NCBI RefSeq assembly: GCF_014633365.1 | Contig: NC_068344.1 | Location: 35,772,670-35,836,669 of the forward strand | Direction of reading: 5' to 3' | Length of the DNA stretch: 64,000 nucleotides | Source: Diospyros lotus | Taxonomy: Eukaryota > Streptophyta > Magnoliopsida > Ericales > Ebenaceae | Part shown: positions 23,000 through 34,560 of the stretch, in pieces | How positions within the stretch are numbered: position 1 is the stretch's first letter | Layout of the letters: every line of letters starts with the position of its first letter | Made by a program: the position numbers and the translations under genes | Notes under the pieces: generated by a model | Told to the model about the DNA's origin: nothing | What the model saw: only the letters and a program-made list of their open reading frames with translations | Database searches by the model: none

Positions 23000-23545
23000 A
23001 ACGCCATGATGCCAACACTGCATCAAAATATCCTTTACCTGGCTACTTGTTCTCTTAATTATCTTGAAACCAAACCAAAAACGTATCAGCAAGCATGTCC
23101 TTACGAGGAATGGCAGCATGCTATGCGCGATGAAATTCATGCCTTGCATATCAATCAAACATGGTCCCTTGTCCCTCTGCCAACTAATTAAGTGCAATCT
23201 TGTTGGAAATAAATGGGTATATCGGATTAAACAAAAGCTTGATGGATTAATTGATCGATATATACCTCTCGTCTTGTTACTAAATATTATAGTCAAAAGA
23301 CTAGAATTGACTTTTATGAAACTTTCAGTCCTGTTATTAAAAGTACAACAATTCGCTGTATACTTGTCTTGCCTGCGTGTATTATCAGTGGAGCCTTTGT
23401 TAGCTTGATGTGTGAAATGTATTTCTTTGTGGGTCACTAAATGAGGGCATTTACATGGCACAACTTGTTGATTCAATACATCTAAACTATGTGTGCAAAT
23501 TAAAACTTCTTTGTGTAGCTTTAGGTAAGCATAAAAGATGCATTA
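23000..23545 (+). pseudogene. Ty1/copia reverse transcriptase relic
   Basis: Reads in shifting frames as EEWQHAMRDEIHALHINQTW, LVPLPTN, LVGNKWVYRIKQKLDG, ETFSPVIKSTTIRCIL and finally NYVCKLKTSL near 23490. This is the characteristic order at the N-terminal side of copia reverse transcriptase. Several stops and shifts are present. The counterpart in unit B is at 50640-50930 plus 54806-54890. Confidence 0.85.
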
Positions 23546-23823
23546 ACGGGCCATAGAAGACCCAACAACAGAGTCATCAGAACAACTTCAAGAAAATTAG
23601 GATAACAGAAAGATGAATCATTTTTAAGTTCGTCAAACGTCCATTGACCTCTCTTCATAACTCTGTCATTGTCAATTGAAAGTACAAAGCGAATATGACA
23701 AGACTGCCATTTATGATCATCAGTAACATTCTACAATAGTCTATTTGGCTAATTCAAAACTCAACTATTTTATTTTTTTTAACATATATAAGCATAGTTC
23801 TTATAGTTGAGAATAGATAACAT

Positions 23824-23930
23824 CATGCCTACTGAATCCCCTGATTTACCTCTTATGTTGGAACCGTGGGGCCGAGCAGCGAGGGCGTGAGTGATAGCAC
23901 GTAATCTTAAAAAAAGAAAATAGATAACAT
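23824..23930. mobile_element. Short retroposed insertion with 12-bp target duplication
   Basis: A 107-bp difference from unit B (empty site near 55161). It is bounded by a direct repeat AATAGATAACAT (23812-23823 and 23919-23930) and ends in an A-rich tail (cttaaaaaaagaaaa). Long target duplication plus A-tail is the mark of LINE-type retroposition. The body (atgcctactgaatcccctg..gccgagcagcgagggcg) is GC-richer than its surroundings. I do not recognise the source. Confidence 0.65.
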
Positions 23931-23995
23931 TGCAAAATTGCATTTTTTATTTTTGACATTCACCAAAGCAACCATAACTTACAGTATTTCAGTGA

Positions 23996-26249
23996 TTAAA
24001 CTTTGGCAGCATCAAGAGCTACCAGGCCTTTCTGGAAGCATTCATAATTAAAATTAGCATAATTCTTGACTGATTTGTATAATTTTGGCCTTTTCTTATC
24101 CACCAAACTTTCAACAGGTCCGATCTCATTTTCTGGCTCTAGCTCATTGAAAATAGCAACTGTTATCTTCCCCCTTTCAGGGTTTGTCACCACCCTATGC
24201 ATTGGGCTTTTGAATATTCCATTACTCATTATCTGCATACATTTAGCAAACAATTTTAATAGTAAAAATGCATTCTTAACCACCAAATGCAACATCTTGT
24301 TTTGTTCAAATTGAAAGAGATCTCAATGATCCCTAAACATGGTTTATTGAAATGCATTTCCTCATTCTTGTTAGCGGCATATTATACCACTATTGTTTTT
24401 ACCCAAAAATATTATTGTCGGTAACTATTAGATTCATAGAATCAAATAATATACTTAAGGCATGCCCTCTAGACTATTCATATAGAATTTGGTCATGACA
24501 AACTCCCTTTTTCATAATTCATGGTGTCCTTTTAGTAGACTAGGTTAGCTTTGATATTACTTATAATACCGTGTTTAATATCCTAAGTGTTAGTTGAAGG
24601 CAAATTATGGATTCATGGAAAAATAATATGTCCTAAGATTTTTAGAATAGATTACTAATGTGGGATTGGGTAGTAGCAAACTCTTTCATTTAAATTCCAC
24701 CAACATCCATGTTAGGCTATAAATCTACATCTCAATGCAACCCAAATCAGTTTTAAACACAATTTCATGGCTCACACTTGGTAGCAATCCCTGGGGAACT
24801 CTAATACCACTTATAACATGATGAATACTCACCCAAAAGAACTAAGCTATAGTTAACTATATGGGGTTCATAGATTAATTCATATAACTAACACCTCTCC
24901 TCTAGACTGCTCACGAGGGATTGGCTGATAACAATTTCACATTCTGATTGATAATTCTGCAGAATAGAGAAAAGCACTTGAAAACACAAAAATCTTCACC
25001 AAGCAGAGGGCAAGAGAGTACCTGCATTTGATCACCAAGGTTGACGAAAAGGGCATAAGGAATTATGGAGACAATGAGCCATTTATCATCTTTCAGAACT
25101 TGCAGGCCTTGAACTTCCCTGTCTTGCAACAGAATGGTCATCCCTGATCTGTCCGAATGAGCTTTAAGCCCAAATACTTGGTTCGGTGTTGGACATGGTG
25201 GGTAGAGGATAAACCTTCCTTGCATGATTGCTCTTTCCCCAAACTGCTTTGAGAAGCTATCCACCTCCAATTTCAGTGACCTTGCCATGGCTTTGAATAT
25301 AATACCCATTACAGACTTGATATTTGTTGCGAATTCCACAATTTTCTCTCTGCAAAACAGTAAAACCCGCTAAATTTGTACTTTCATGGAGAAACTACAG
25401 AAGACTCCCACAACACAGTTGTTCCAGGCACAAAAATTTGAAATCATCCATCACTTCACTGCTTTAGATGACTGATTATACATACATCTAATCTGGGACT
25501 TGGATCGCACACATCAGACGAAAGAGAAACTAACACTACTCCGTATAACCGGCCCACGCTTCTAAGACTGTTATCTGGCTGTCAAAAACACATTTTTGAC
25601 CTTTATACGAAAGAGAAATCAAATGCGATTGAAGATAGAAGTACCTAAAATCTTCTGGTTTTTCCGGCCAGAGCTTTGGTTTCCTCTGATCCTCCGGATA
25701 GATCCTGAGGGATAACCGGTCACACCAGTCGAGAACCTGCTTCTCCGAGACGACTTTGTCCTATCCATAGCCTTCAGACTCGCCGGCGGCCCGAGAGTAC
25801 TTGCTCTTCTCTTCCCCGAGAGTACTTGAAGAATTCTTGGATGACTTCCCTCACCTCGTCCAGAAATTGTGAAGGCATGCCGTGGCCCGCCGCCTGTGAT
25901 TCAAAGCAATTGTAAACCCTAGCTAATGAAAAAAAAAGGAAAAGAAGTACCGAAGACCAGATGAAGAAAGCAATTAATCAATCATCCGAACCTGGAAGCA
26001 GCCCCAAGAGCTCAGAGCTGACCTCAGCTTTTCCAACTCACCTTCTTCTTCCCCTCCAGATGAGAAGAGACTGAGATCAATCACAGGAATTGGGGCCAAA
26101 GGCGGTGAAGTGTCCAATTGGCCAAACTTGTTGTCTCTACAAATGTATTCCTTGGGCGGTTCAACTCCGGCTGCGGACATCTCTTGAACACTCTTCGGAG
26201 GGGCGGGCTCCGTCTCCCGATTGTCGCCAGGAACTCCATTGCCGTCCAT
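23996..26249 (-). pseudogene. 2OGD-A: broken SRG1-like 2-oxoglutarate/Fe(II) dioxygenase
   Basis: Four exons in minus orientation: 26249-25992, 25893-25645, 25349-25022 and 24232-23996. Layout and sequence match the intact 2OGD-B. The DIOX_N region (IPVIDLSLF, LRSALSSWGCFQ) and the HxD of the catalytic cupin (LKAHSDRSGMT) are present, as is the distal His (MHRVVTN). Exon 2 is disabled: the codon for Gln in GYGQDKVV is TAG, and a one-base gain lies where EFFKLPGEEK should be, where the sequence instead repeats the neighbouring gagagtac motif. Splice sites remain intact, so it may still be transcribed. It lies downstream of, and convergent with, RLP-A. Confidence 0.88.
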
Positions 26250-26339
26250 GCTGCTGCTTGTCACTTGAAAGAAGACGATGCACAATTTTGTTTTTTCAAT
26301 CTGTTTTAGCTGCTTTGGCCATAAGTAGCATCGAATTTC

Positions 26340-26800
26340 TTAGAAGAAATCGATCTGGAGCGTTGAATTGGGCAATGATTCTTGATATGTGTGAACATTT
26401 TCCTTTTCCTTGTAGAACCTATTGCTTGTCGTTGTGGTTAATGGCACGAGTTTAAGGGCGCGGTGTCGATGAGCTGCCATTACAATAGTCGATATGCTAT
26501 CGTCTTGGTCGGGAGCTGCCGTAGGTAATGCCAACATATACCAAAATTAAATATGTTTTATATCTTTTATACCGTCTTGGTCGGGATCTGGACCGTTCGT
26601 TCGATCGGATGGTGGGAAAGTGAGGAGATGAAATGAAGAGTGGAATTTGAAAGAATTGAGAGCGGAAAGGAACTTACAGAGAGGGATTGAGTAGAGTTGC
26701 TTCGGCTGTGAAGGGGCTGTGGTGAAGGCGGCCATATCTGGCCATTTGGAGTAAGCTTTCTCTCTTGTCGGAGAATATGAAAGATGAACGTGTGGCAAGA
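26340..26800 (-). other. Conserved small-ORF region upstream of 2OGD-A
   Basis: Two short minus-strand ORFs are kept in both units: 26537-26340 (MLALPTAAPDQDD..., 65 aa) and 26798-26547 (83 aa, containing MAAFTTAPSQPKQLYS followed by IPLCKF). The latter resembles the first exon of a plastid-targeted protein and has a donor-like gtaagttcc. The unit B equivalents are 57776-57579 and 58055-57786. They may simply be 2OGD promoter and leader. No domain is recognised. Confidence 0.35.
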
Positions 26801-26999
26801 CACGTTCACAAAATTTTACTATGATTCACAAATGAATCTTATTATTCCACAGTTCCATCAAGTTTTTGAGGGTTAAGAAATAAATTTAAATACGAAATAC
26901 CTAATTCATAATTGGAAAGAGAACTCGGTTGGTGAGTGTGTGAATAATTCGAGTCATTTGTTCTCATTCGTTACCTTTACAAGCTTCTAAATAATATAG

Positions 27000-28500
27000 T
27001 TGCCACACATGCCAATCATCGATTTAGATGAATAGTTCATTATATTCGACAAACCCAACTCGTTTTCATCCTAGTTCTGGCAATCAAATTTGTCTTGCAA
27101 TCCAACAATCAAATAGATTGCCAGAAATAGGAAGAAATCGAGTTGGTGTTGTCAGAGATAATGAACCATATTTACCTAAATCGAAGATGGACATGTGCGG
27201 TAACTATGTTATTTAGAACCTTTTAAAGGTAGCAAATGATGAACAATGACTCAAATTATTTACACACTGACCAAATTCCCAATTGAATGAACTAGGTATT
27301 ATCTACATTTAAATTCATTTTGTGACCATGAAAAACCTAATGGATTAGTGGAAGAAAAATCATTTGTGAACGATAGTAAAATTTGTAGATCGACATACGT
27401 GAGGTATGTTGGAAAACAAATTTGATTTTTGAAAACAAGAAGAAATCAAGTGGTGCTATTTGAGATCATGAATTATTCATCTGAATGGATGATCGATATT
27501 TGTGGGAATTATATGATCAAGAAGAAAATGGCAAGAAACCCATAGTCCCATCACCACAACCATGGTTGCTAAAGGAAGAGAAAAAACAAGAAGAATTTAA
27601 GTTGGTGTTGTCAAAGATAATAAACTATTTACAGGATCCGGTGATCGATGTGTGGAAATTATGGTTGGACAGGAAAATGAAGGAAACCCACCATCCCAAC
27701 CCTACTGCCATGGCTGCCAAAGAAGAAGAAAGAGAGATAAAAAAGAAATCAAGTTGGTGCTACTAGAGATAATGAATTATTTACTTGATCAAATTATTGA
27801 TATATGTGAAAATTATGATCAGGGAGAAAAAGGAAAGAAATTCACCGTCATATTGCCACTGCCATGGTTGCCTAAGAAGAAGAGAAAACAAGAAGGAATT
27901 GAGTTGGTGCTATTAGAGATCATGAGCTATTTACCAGATCTGATGATTAATATTTGTGGAAATTATGATCGGGGAGGAAAAAGAAAGAAATCCATCGTCT
28001 TGTCGCCATCGCCATGGCTGCCAAAAAAGGAGAGAGAACAAGACGAAATCAAGTTGCTACTACTAGAGATAATGAACTATTTATCTAATTTGATGATCGA
28101 TATATGTGAGAATTACAATTTGAGAGAAAAAAGAAAAAAAAATCAACCATCTGGTCACCACCATAATGGCTGTCAAAGAAGAAGAGAAAACAAGAAGAAA
28201 TCGAGCTAGATCTATTAGACATAATGAATTATTTACCTGATCTGATGATCGATGTGTGTGGGAACTACGATTGGGAAGAAAAAGAAAGGAAACCCATAGT
28301 TTTGTCATCATCGTGAAAGAAAGAGAGAAAACAAGAAGAAGTCGAGTTGATGCTATTAGAGATCATGAACTAGTTATGAGATCTAATGATCGATATACAT
28401 AAAGATCAGGATTTGAGACAAAAAAGGGCTTTGAGATCATGATTTGGGAGGAAGAGAAAGGAAACCCACTGCCCCAGCACCACCGCCTTGGTTGCCAAAG
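27000..28500 (+). repeat. 150-bp coding-like tandem repeat array, unit A copy
   Basis: Units begin near 27141, 27442, 27592, 27744, 27894, 28044, 28196 and 28340, with spacings close to 150. An ORF of 185 aa (27652-28209) runs through about four units in frame and repeats the pattern EIxLVLLEIMNYL, LDxxIDICENYD, PWLPKKKRKQE. The basic KKKRKQ resembles a nuclear localisation signal. Because the period is a multiple of three and the frame is partly kept, it may descend from a coding repeat, but no start, splice pattern or known domain is evident. Confidence 0.75.
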
Positions 28501-30260
28501 AAGGAGAGAAGTTTCGTGAGGAAAGAAAGAAAATGAGAAAGAGATATATAAAATTGAAAACTACCGCTTGTCTTTTAAGCTAACCTCAAGGGTACCCGAG
28601 CGTTACTTATTGACATGGTTCAAACCTTGGATCAAGTAAAAGTTTTTTTTCCACTCCAACCCTTGTTAAACTACCCATTAGGGTTAATATAAAAATAATT
28701 TTATTATAAATCAATTTTATGAAAAAAATTAATATTTACTCTTATCATCCCAAAAAAGATTTTAAATACATAAATTAAAATTAAGTACATAAATTTTAAA
28801 TAATTGGTTTAATCAAGTACATAAATTTTGGTTTGTTACACCCCATTATTTAAATAATTGTTTTGTTACATTCCAAGCTCATTAAGTACATAAATTTTGG
28901 TTTAATTAGATTTAAATCACCTTATGAAAAAAGTTATAAATTAAAATTATAAAAATAGTCTCTTCACAACATGACATAAGAGTAAATGCTACAAAACAAT
29001 CTTCTCATAACTCTCATAAAACAAAGGGTATTGTACATTAAAACATGCCGTACGTTCACATGGTAAAGTAGATTCATTTGATGAAAAGAAGTGAAGGCAT
29101 CCGCCATCAACCATCTAAACCGGATAGACTGAGGTGTAAATTGCCAATTACAATGGTTTAAAACCCGAAGAGTAAATGGAGCCAGGTGTTTGATATAATC
29201 ATTGAGCTTAACCATTTGAGCTTCTCAAGCAACTAACCATTAGGAGGATTGATCTATTATATCACTATGGGTTATGGTCCTTTTTGAAGCTTACATTTAC
29301 TTTTTCTTTTTTATTTTGCAACTTGCTTAATTATATTGTCAATCTCATCTTAATTATATTAATTGCATAAAATGGAAAAATAAGGGTTCATATCTTATTA
29401 TTTAAGCTCAAAGGTAGAATGATATAATTTTGATGATAATAAAAATTATTTTATTAAAATAAAATTAAAGAATTTCAATCAGCTTAATGTGAAGAAGAAA
29501 TGAAAATCATGGCTGAATAACTTAAGTCAACTGATATTTAACTTTAAATTGACTAAAGTAAGGCAGTAAGTAGGTGTTTGATTTTGCATTAAGTCGATTG
29601 AAGTTAACCAAAATTTTGGTCTATGATCTTAGCTCGACCAAGATTCAACATAAGTTGTGCAGCACAATTACTGTTGACTGCATCAATTGTCGTTTCCGAT
29701 CATTGCCACTATTCCCATGCCTTTTTCGATTATCACGATCGATTGTCAGTCTTCTCTTATCGACGACACTTCTTGCATCATCTTCTCCGATAATAGTCTT
29801 CCAAATTGGTGGTCTCTCTAATCATCTGTCTTCTTCTTCAGTCGCAACAGTTGATCGTTTGTTTAACTGATTCATCTTCCCCAACCGACGGCTCCTTCAC
29901 CTTTTTGCCTTCCACCACTGTCGACAATGGCCTCTACACCTTCCGCCACCATCGACGCTTTTTTTACCATCAATGCTGTCTGCCATAGCCATTGACTAGT
30001 TCATTTTTGTCATTCTTTTTTTTTATTTATGTGTATATATAAGTCCCACATATATTATTATTTTATAACAGATGACATGTCAAGTCAACTTGAATACTCT
30101 CTCTAAATCGAATTTACATTACACCTAATTGAGTCAATTTGAACATAATTGCACAGATTAAAAAAAATTGAATCAAATTACAAATTGGTAAAAAAAAATT
30201 AGATTTTTTTCATAATTTACCCTATTTCTAACAATTTTTTTCAATATTTTATTGTCATCA
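28501..30260. other. Conserved intergenic sequence, units A and B
   Basis: Matches 59760-61219 and 61866-62086. It includes a minus-strand ORF (29215-28964, MVKLNDYIKHLAPFTLRVLN...) whose first about 45 codons are kept at 60392-60165, and a C/T-rich plus-strand stretch at 29640-29995 kept at 60830-61170. I recognise neither. Both could be remnants of genes or of older transposons. Confidence 0.5.
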
Positions 30261-33192
30261 TGTCACAACCCAAAATCTGATATGTCATGACCGGCACTAA
30301 TCCCTAGGCCCAGCAGCCCCACAATGGACTAGTAAGCCTCTTCTCTAACTTGATTTGAATAAAATGATACTACTAACAAGATATAGAACATGAATAAAAT
30401 ACCAATTCACCTTCTAAAATAATACCTCAATATTCCATATATAGCAGCTGAACAAAATAAGAATATCCATCATACTGCTGTCATAATTACATATCCGATC
30501 CCGTATCTCGGGCCCTTGGCACAACTATGTGCCAACAAAAATAAAGGATAAAACATCAGACTCTACAATACGTGTATGTCTCCACAGAGCATCCTATTTT
30601 ACATCCGGAATTTAAAGGGGTCTGATATCATACCAGAAGATTTGCTGGACCAATAATCAGAAAAGAGAATTCCCTGAAAATATTTTTAATAAAACGAGGT
30701 GATTCTTGTGGACTCGCGAGTATAAGGTATGTCATGCCTACTAGGAGAGTATACAATAAAAATACTAAGATGATCATTATGAGTACAATAACATAATAAC
30801 GGTATAAACAGTGAAAATATGAACCATAAGTTTAAATAATTTGAGATTTCAAAGAAAAATATAGTGTAGGAAAAATAGGTGTCTAAAGACAACCCCCATA
30901 AGTTGTTCTCTAACCACCTAAGTCCCATATACTTTTATATGAGATGCATGCACTGATTTCTAAGGACACACTAGTAGAAACTGACCTAACGCCTATATAC
31001 ACATGCACACAAATATATATATCGGCACATACATCATCATCACACAATATCATCATAAAGGCCCACGTGATAGCAGTGCTGAAACATACTATCCGTGTCT
31101 CTCATGGCCTTGGCATGCCAAGCCTCACAGTACCATAATCTTTTCTTGCTGTGAGTCACCAGGGAATCTACTAGATAGTCCTCTAATAATAATGCAAATA
31201 ATACACTAATTTATGCACAAGTCATAATCATTTATCATTTCATGTGGTGCCTAAAATACACCATATCATTCAATATTTCACATTCTCAAAACAAGAAATC
31301 AATTAGGGTATCTTTCAGTTTATGTCTCTCCCAGTAGGATGAAAATATTTTATGCAAGTTAGAAACATTTAAGGGTATTTTTCTATGATCCGCATATAAA
31401 AATCATGTACGAGTTATGCATATAAAAATTTGTACAAGTTTATAATATTTATGAATGAAACAGTATATACGTGCATAATATAAGGTAAACATAACATATC
31501 CTGTCTACTCGCTTGGGAAACGATGACTCAAGTCCGAGTCTAGGGAGAAGACCGAACAAAATCCTGAGAATCTGAGCCTACAATAAATAGAATGGGGTGG
31601 TCACATTTAGGTAACAAGAGTAACGATGAAATGGAATTACCAAAAACCCTAACCATTACCTAACACCCTGAATTGATTATTTAATACCTTGGCCCGCGCA
31701 ATATTCAAATCTGGCGTCATGGAATTCATCGAGCTAAGCCATCGACTACGTCATCATGCCTCGCCTTGCATGCTACGCGTAAGTGTATAGTGGAACTACA
31801 CACCCACTTATAGGCTGCAATAACATAATATATATATATATTTACCCATAAACTAGTTTTCTTTTAATATAGATAATATATTTTTTTTATCTAAATTCCT
31901 CCTTTATCAAAAATACATACATATATATATTTATAACTAAATTGATAAATTTTCTTAAAAACTTAATAATTAATTAATAATTTAATAAATGATTTAAAAG
32001 GAATAAATTGCAATATTCTAGCCTCAGAATAAAAGGAATCCATCAGAAATCAGGATTCGAAATAAACCCACGTCATCATCATAGGCTAGCCTAGAACGCA
32101 CTCGGGGTCAGTCTTACTCAGTCTCGAGTTATCTAATAGGGCTTCATCCTTATGACTCCGACCAACAAAATGACTCGCCAATCATATAGCCAATCATATC
32201 GCCAATTCTAAGAGACCTAAAAAGAACCCAAATTAGACCAACCTCGATATCCTGAGTAAGACCAACCTAACCGAGTCATCCTAGATCCACGGACAAGCGA
32301 CAAGGGAGAACAAGCCGAGTGGGCTAGCCCAAGGGCTACCACAACTGGGTCAGTCATGCCCAACACATTGGGCCATCCTAAAACCCAATCAGGCCCCGCC
32401 ATCCTAGGCTAAAACCTAACCCGACATACCCAACCCCAAAAGCCCTCATTTCCTTTTTCCTTATATTTTATTTATTTTTATTTTTATTTTTATTTTCTTT
32501 TCTTTTCTTTTCTTTCTTTTTCTTTTCTTTTTTCTTTACCATCAAATTGCCGCCGTCGGCCGGCCAAAAACGGCCGACCAATATACCAATACGAAGCCCT
32601 CGCCACAATAACAACATATATTAAAATGAAACCCATCGGACGGTCAAATCTTAATAGATCTGAGAATTTATTTTCGGCAGAAAATAGGGGCGAACTTGGC
32701 CGTTGCCGTTTGCCGGCCGCCGGCCATTTTTTTCGACGATCGGAGACTACCCCGAGGTGCGCAACACCAAGGAGAGTAACATACCCAAAAATGAGAAAGA
32801 TCGGACGACTAGATCTTTGTAGATCTAGAGTCAAAGTCTCGGCTAAAATGGGATAAAATACTGCCAACGTCACCGGCCACCGTGGCTGGCGATTTTCGGC
32901 AATCCAAGACCTCCACCCAACCCTCTTAAGCAAACCGACCATCATATCCAAGAATCACAAAAATCCAACGGTTGGATCTTCGTAGATCTAACCTCAAACA
33001 TTCGGCCAACAAGCCCCATCGCGCCTCAACCCATATTCCACGAAAACAACAAGCAAAACAGAAAAGATGAAGACAAAGCACTTACCTCCTTGTAGATCGG
33101 GGGCACTTTAACGGTGAAAACGAAGTCGGATCGATGATCAAACCGTTCGATCGTTTGAAATCGAAGGAAATTCGAGAGGGAGCAAGAGAGAA

Positions 33193-33231
<39 letters not shown>

Positions 33232-33363
33232 CTGATTTTGGAGGGGGGGCTGCCGAGCGCCTCCCCCTTTTCTTTTTATATTTTCTTTTTTTTAATTAGT
33301 TATTATATATATAATTTAATTAAATTAATTAATTTAGTTTTTTTTTTTTTTGGGATCTTTACA
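30261..33363 (-). mobile_element. 3.1-kb solo LTR of a Ty3/gypsy-type retrotransposon
   Basis: Starts TGTCACAACCC and ends ATCTTTACA on the plus strand; read on the minus strand it is TGTAAAGATCCC...GGGTTGTGACA. It is flanked by the 5-bp duplication CATCA (30256-30260 and 33364-33368), and the paralogous site near 62086 is empty (attgtcatcatctcg). A single 3103-bp block with no gag or pol fits a solo LTR left by LTR-LTR recombination. The right-hand end has a (GA)n tract (33197-33231). The left 1.76 kb recurs, inverted, in the composite element at 36942-38749, where it abuts a tRNA-Met primer binding site, proving which end is the LTR 3' end. The family assignment rests on LTR length and end sequence. 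Confidence 0.88.
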
Positions 33364-33540
33364 CATCATCTCGTAAAAGACTCAATTTTTATCACTCGTC
33401 TCTGCTCGTTGCTTCTTCATCTCTTCTCTCGCACAAAAACTGCCGAAACCAAACACAAACACGGCCGCAATTGATCACTGACAGTTTTCTCGTTTCTCTT
33501 CTTCAACCCAACAATTGCGCAAACCAATGCAAGAATAGAA

Positions 33541-33866
33541 TGGCCAAATTCACATTCCGAGCTTATCTCAACTTCTACTATCTTTCACAGGACCCGCCTT
33601 CTAAAAGCTCAAATTTCAACTCTTTGCTCAAACGCCGTTGCTTACCCGCGTTCCCTTCAAGTTCACGTCTGAAATTCATGGTTTCTAGCAGCATCAAACA
33701 GAAGGAGAATGTTGAAGAAAGGGATCGAGACACCTGGCCAGTTGTTCCCCGGCTGCGAGTCGGTGAATTGGAGAAATCCGAAGGTCAACTAGGAATTGGA
33801 ACTACCTCTAGTGAAGTGGGTTCTAATTTGACTTGGCCCCCATGGAAGAATCTTCCTGAAAGATAA
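33541..33866 (+). pseudogene. Anion transporter (PHT4/ANTR type) first-exon copy, unit A
   Basis: Uninterrupted frame MAKFTFRAYLNFYY...LKRRCLPAFPSSSRLKF..., rich in Ser and basic residues like a chloroplast transit peptide, ending WPPWKNLPER then stop. In the full transporter the text continues YKLIGTTSLAFVICNMDK. Here that second part and all membrane segments are missing, so the product would be a 108-aa transit-type peptide. The leader 33369-33540 (CTCGTAAAAGACTC..) is shared with 62087-62252. If expressed it would be a stray plastid-targeted peptide; more likely it is a duplicated fragment. Confidence 0.7.
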
Positions 33867-34560
33867 CACCCATTGGCATGGTTGGAATGTGATATACCCA
33901 ACGAGTTCAAGGCGATGATGGTAAGATCAAGCAAGTATAAAACTATTATAGGTTTAGGCCCGGGATTGATAGATTTAAATGTTCAAACCCATTTATAGGA
34001 AGCCCCGTAAGAAGATGGCTCACATAAATTTATCTGATTTTTTTAGAAAAACGAGCTTGACTCAATTGCTGAAAACAAGAACCAAACCCAACCCATTTTA
34101 CTTGCTGCCTTATCTGAAGCCCATTAGACAACCCATTATTCTCCTTACGTATGTCTAACCCATTAGAAAGCCCATCTCTCATCTCTGTAAGTCCATTACT
34201 CATTTGATTCAGTTGTTTTGATAGTGCTGGAGACTTGGTCGTTGCATTACTCATTTGAAACTTGGTTTGGACTGGTATGCATCTCTCCAGCTCAAGTCAA
34301 AACAGCCTGCCATACAATATGTATATACAGTATATATATTACTTCCAGATCCTTGATACGATTAATTGTATTAAATAATGATATCTTTATACAATTTTTA
34401 TGAAAATGGTTTCATATTAACAGTTTAGAAAATTATTGGGTCATTTTAGTTAGCATTCTCCTCCCCCTTAATTAGGCTTATTAATTTCTTCCCATAAATT
34501 AGGCTTATTTGGTATGGAATCAATTGCTACTTTAAAAAATACAAAAAAAAAAGAATTCTA
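33867..34560. other. Intergenic sequence
   Basis: 33867-34250 is similar to 62577-62940; 34255-34560 is similar to 8550-8870. The 2OGD pseudogene found between these two landmarks in unit 0 (7017-8467) is missing here, so unit B lost it or never had it. No gene is seen. Confidence 0.6.

Noticed and set aside
23000..23476. 159-aa minus-strand ORF as a gene
   Set aside because: It is antisense to the copia reverse transcriptase relic, whose plus-strand motifs are clear.
32490..32951. 153-aa minus-strand ORF as a host gene
   Set aside because: It lies wholly within the solo LTR, ends in a Lys/Arg/Glu stretch from a TTTTC repeat and has no domain.
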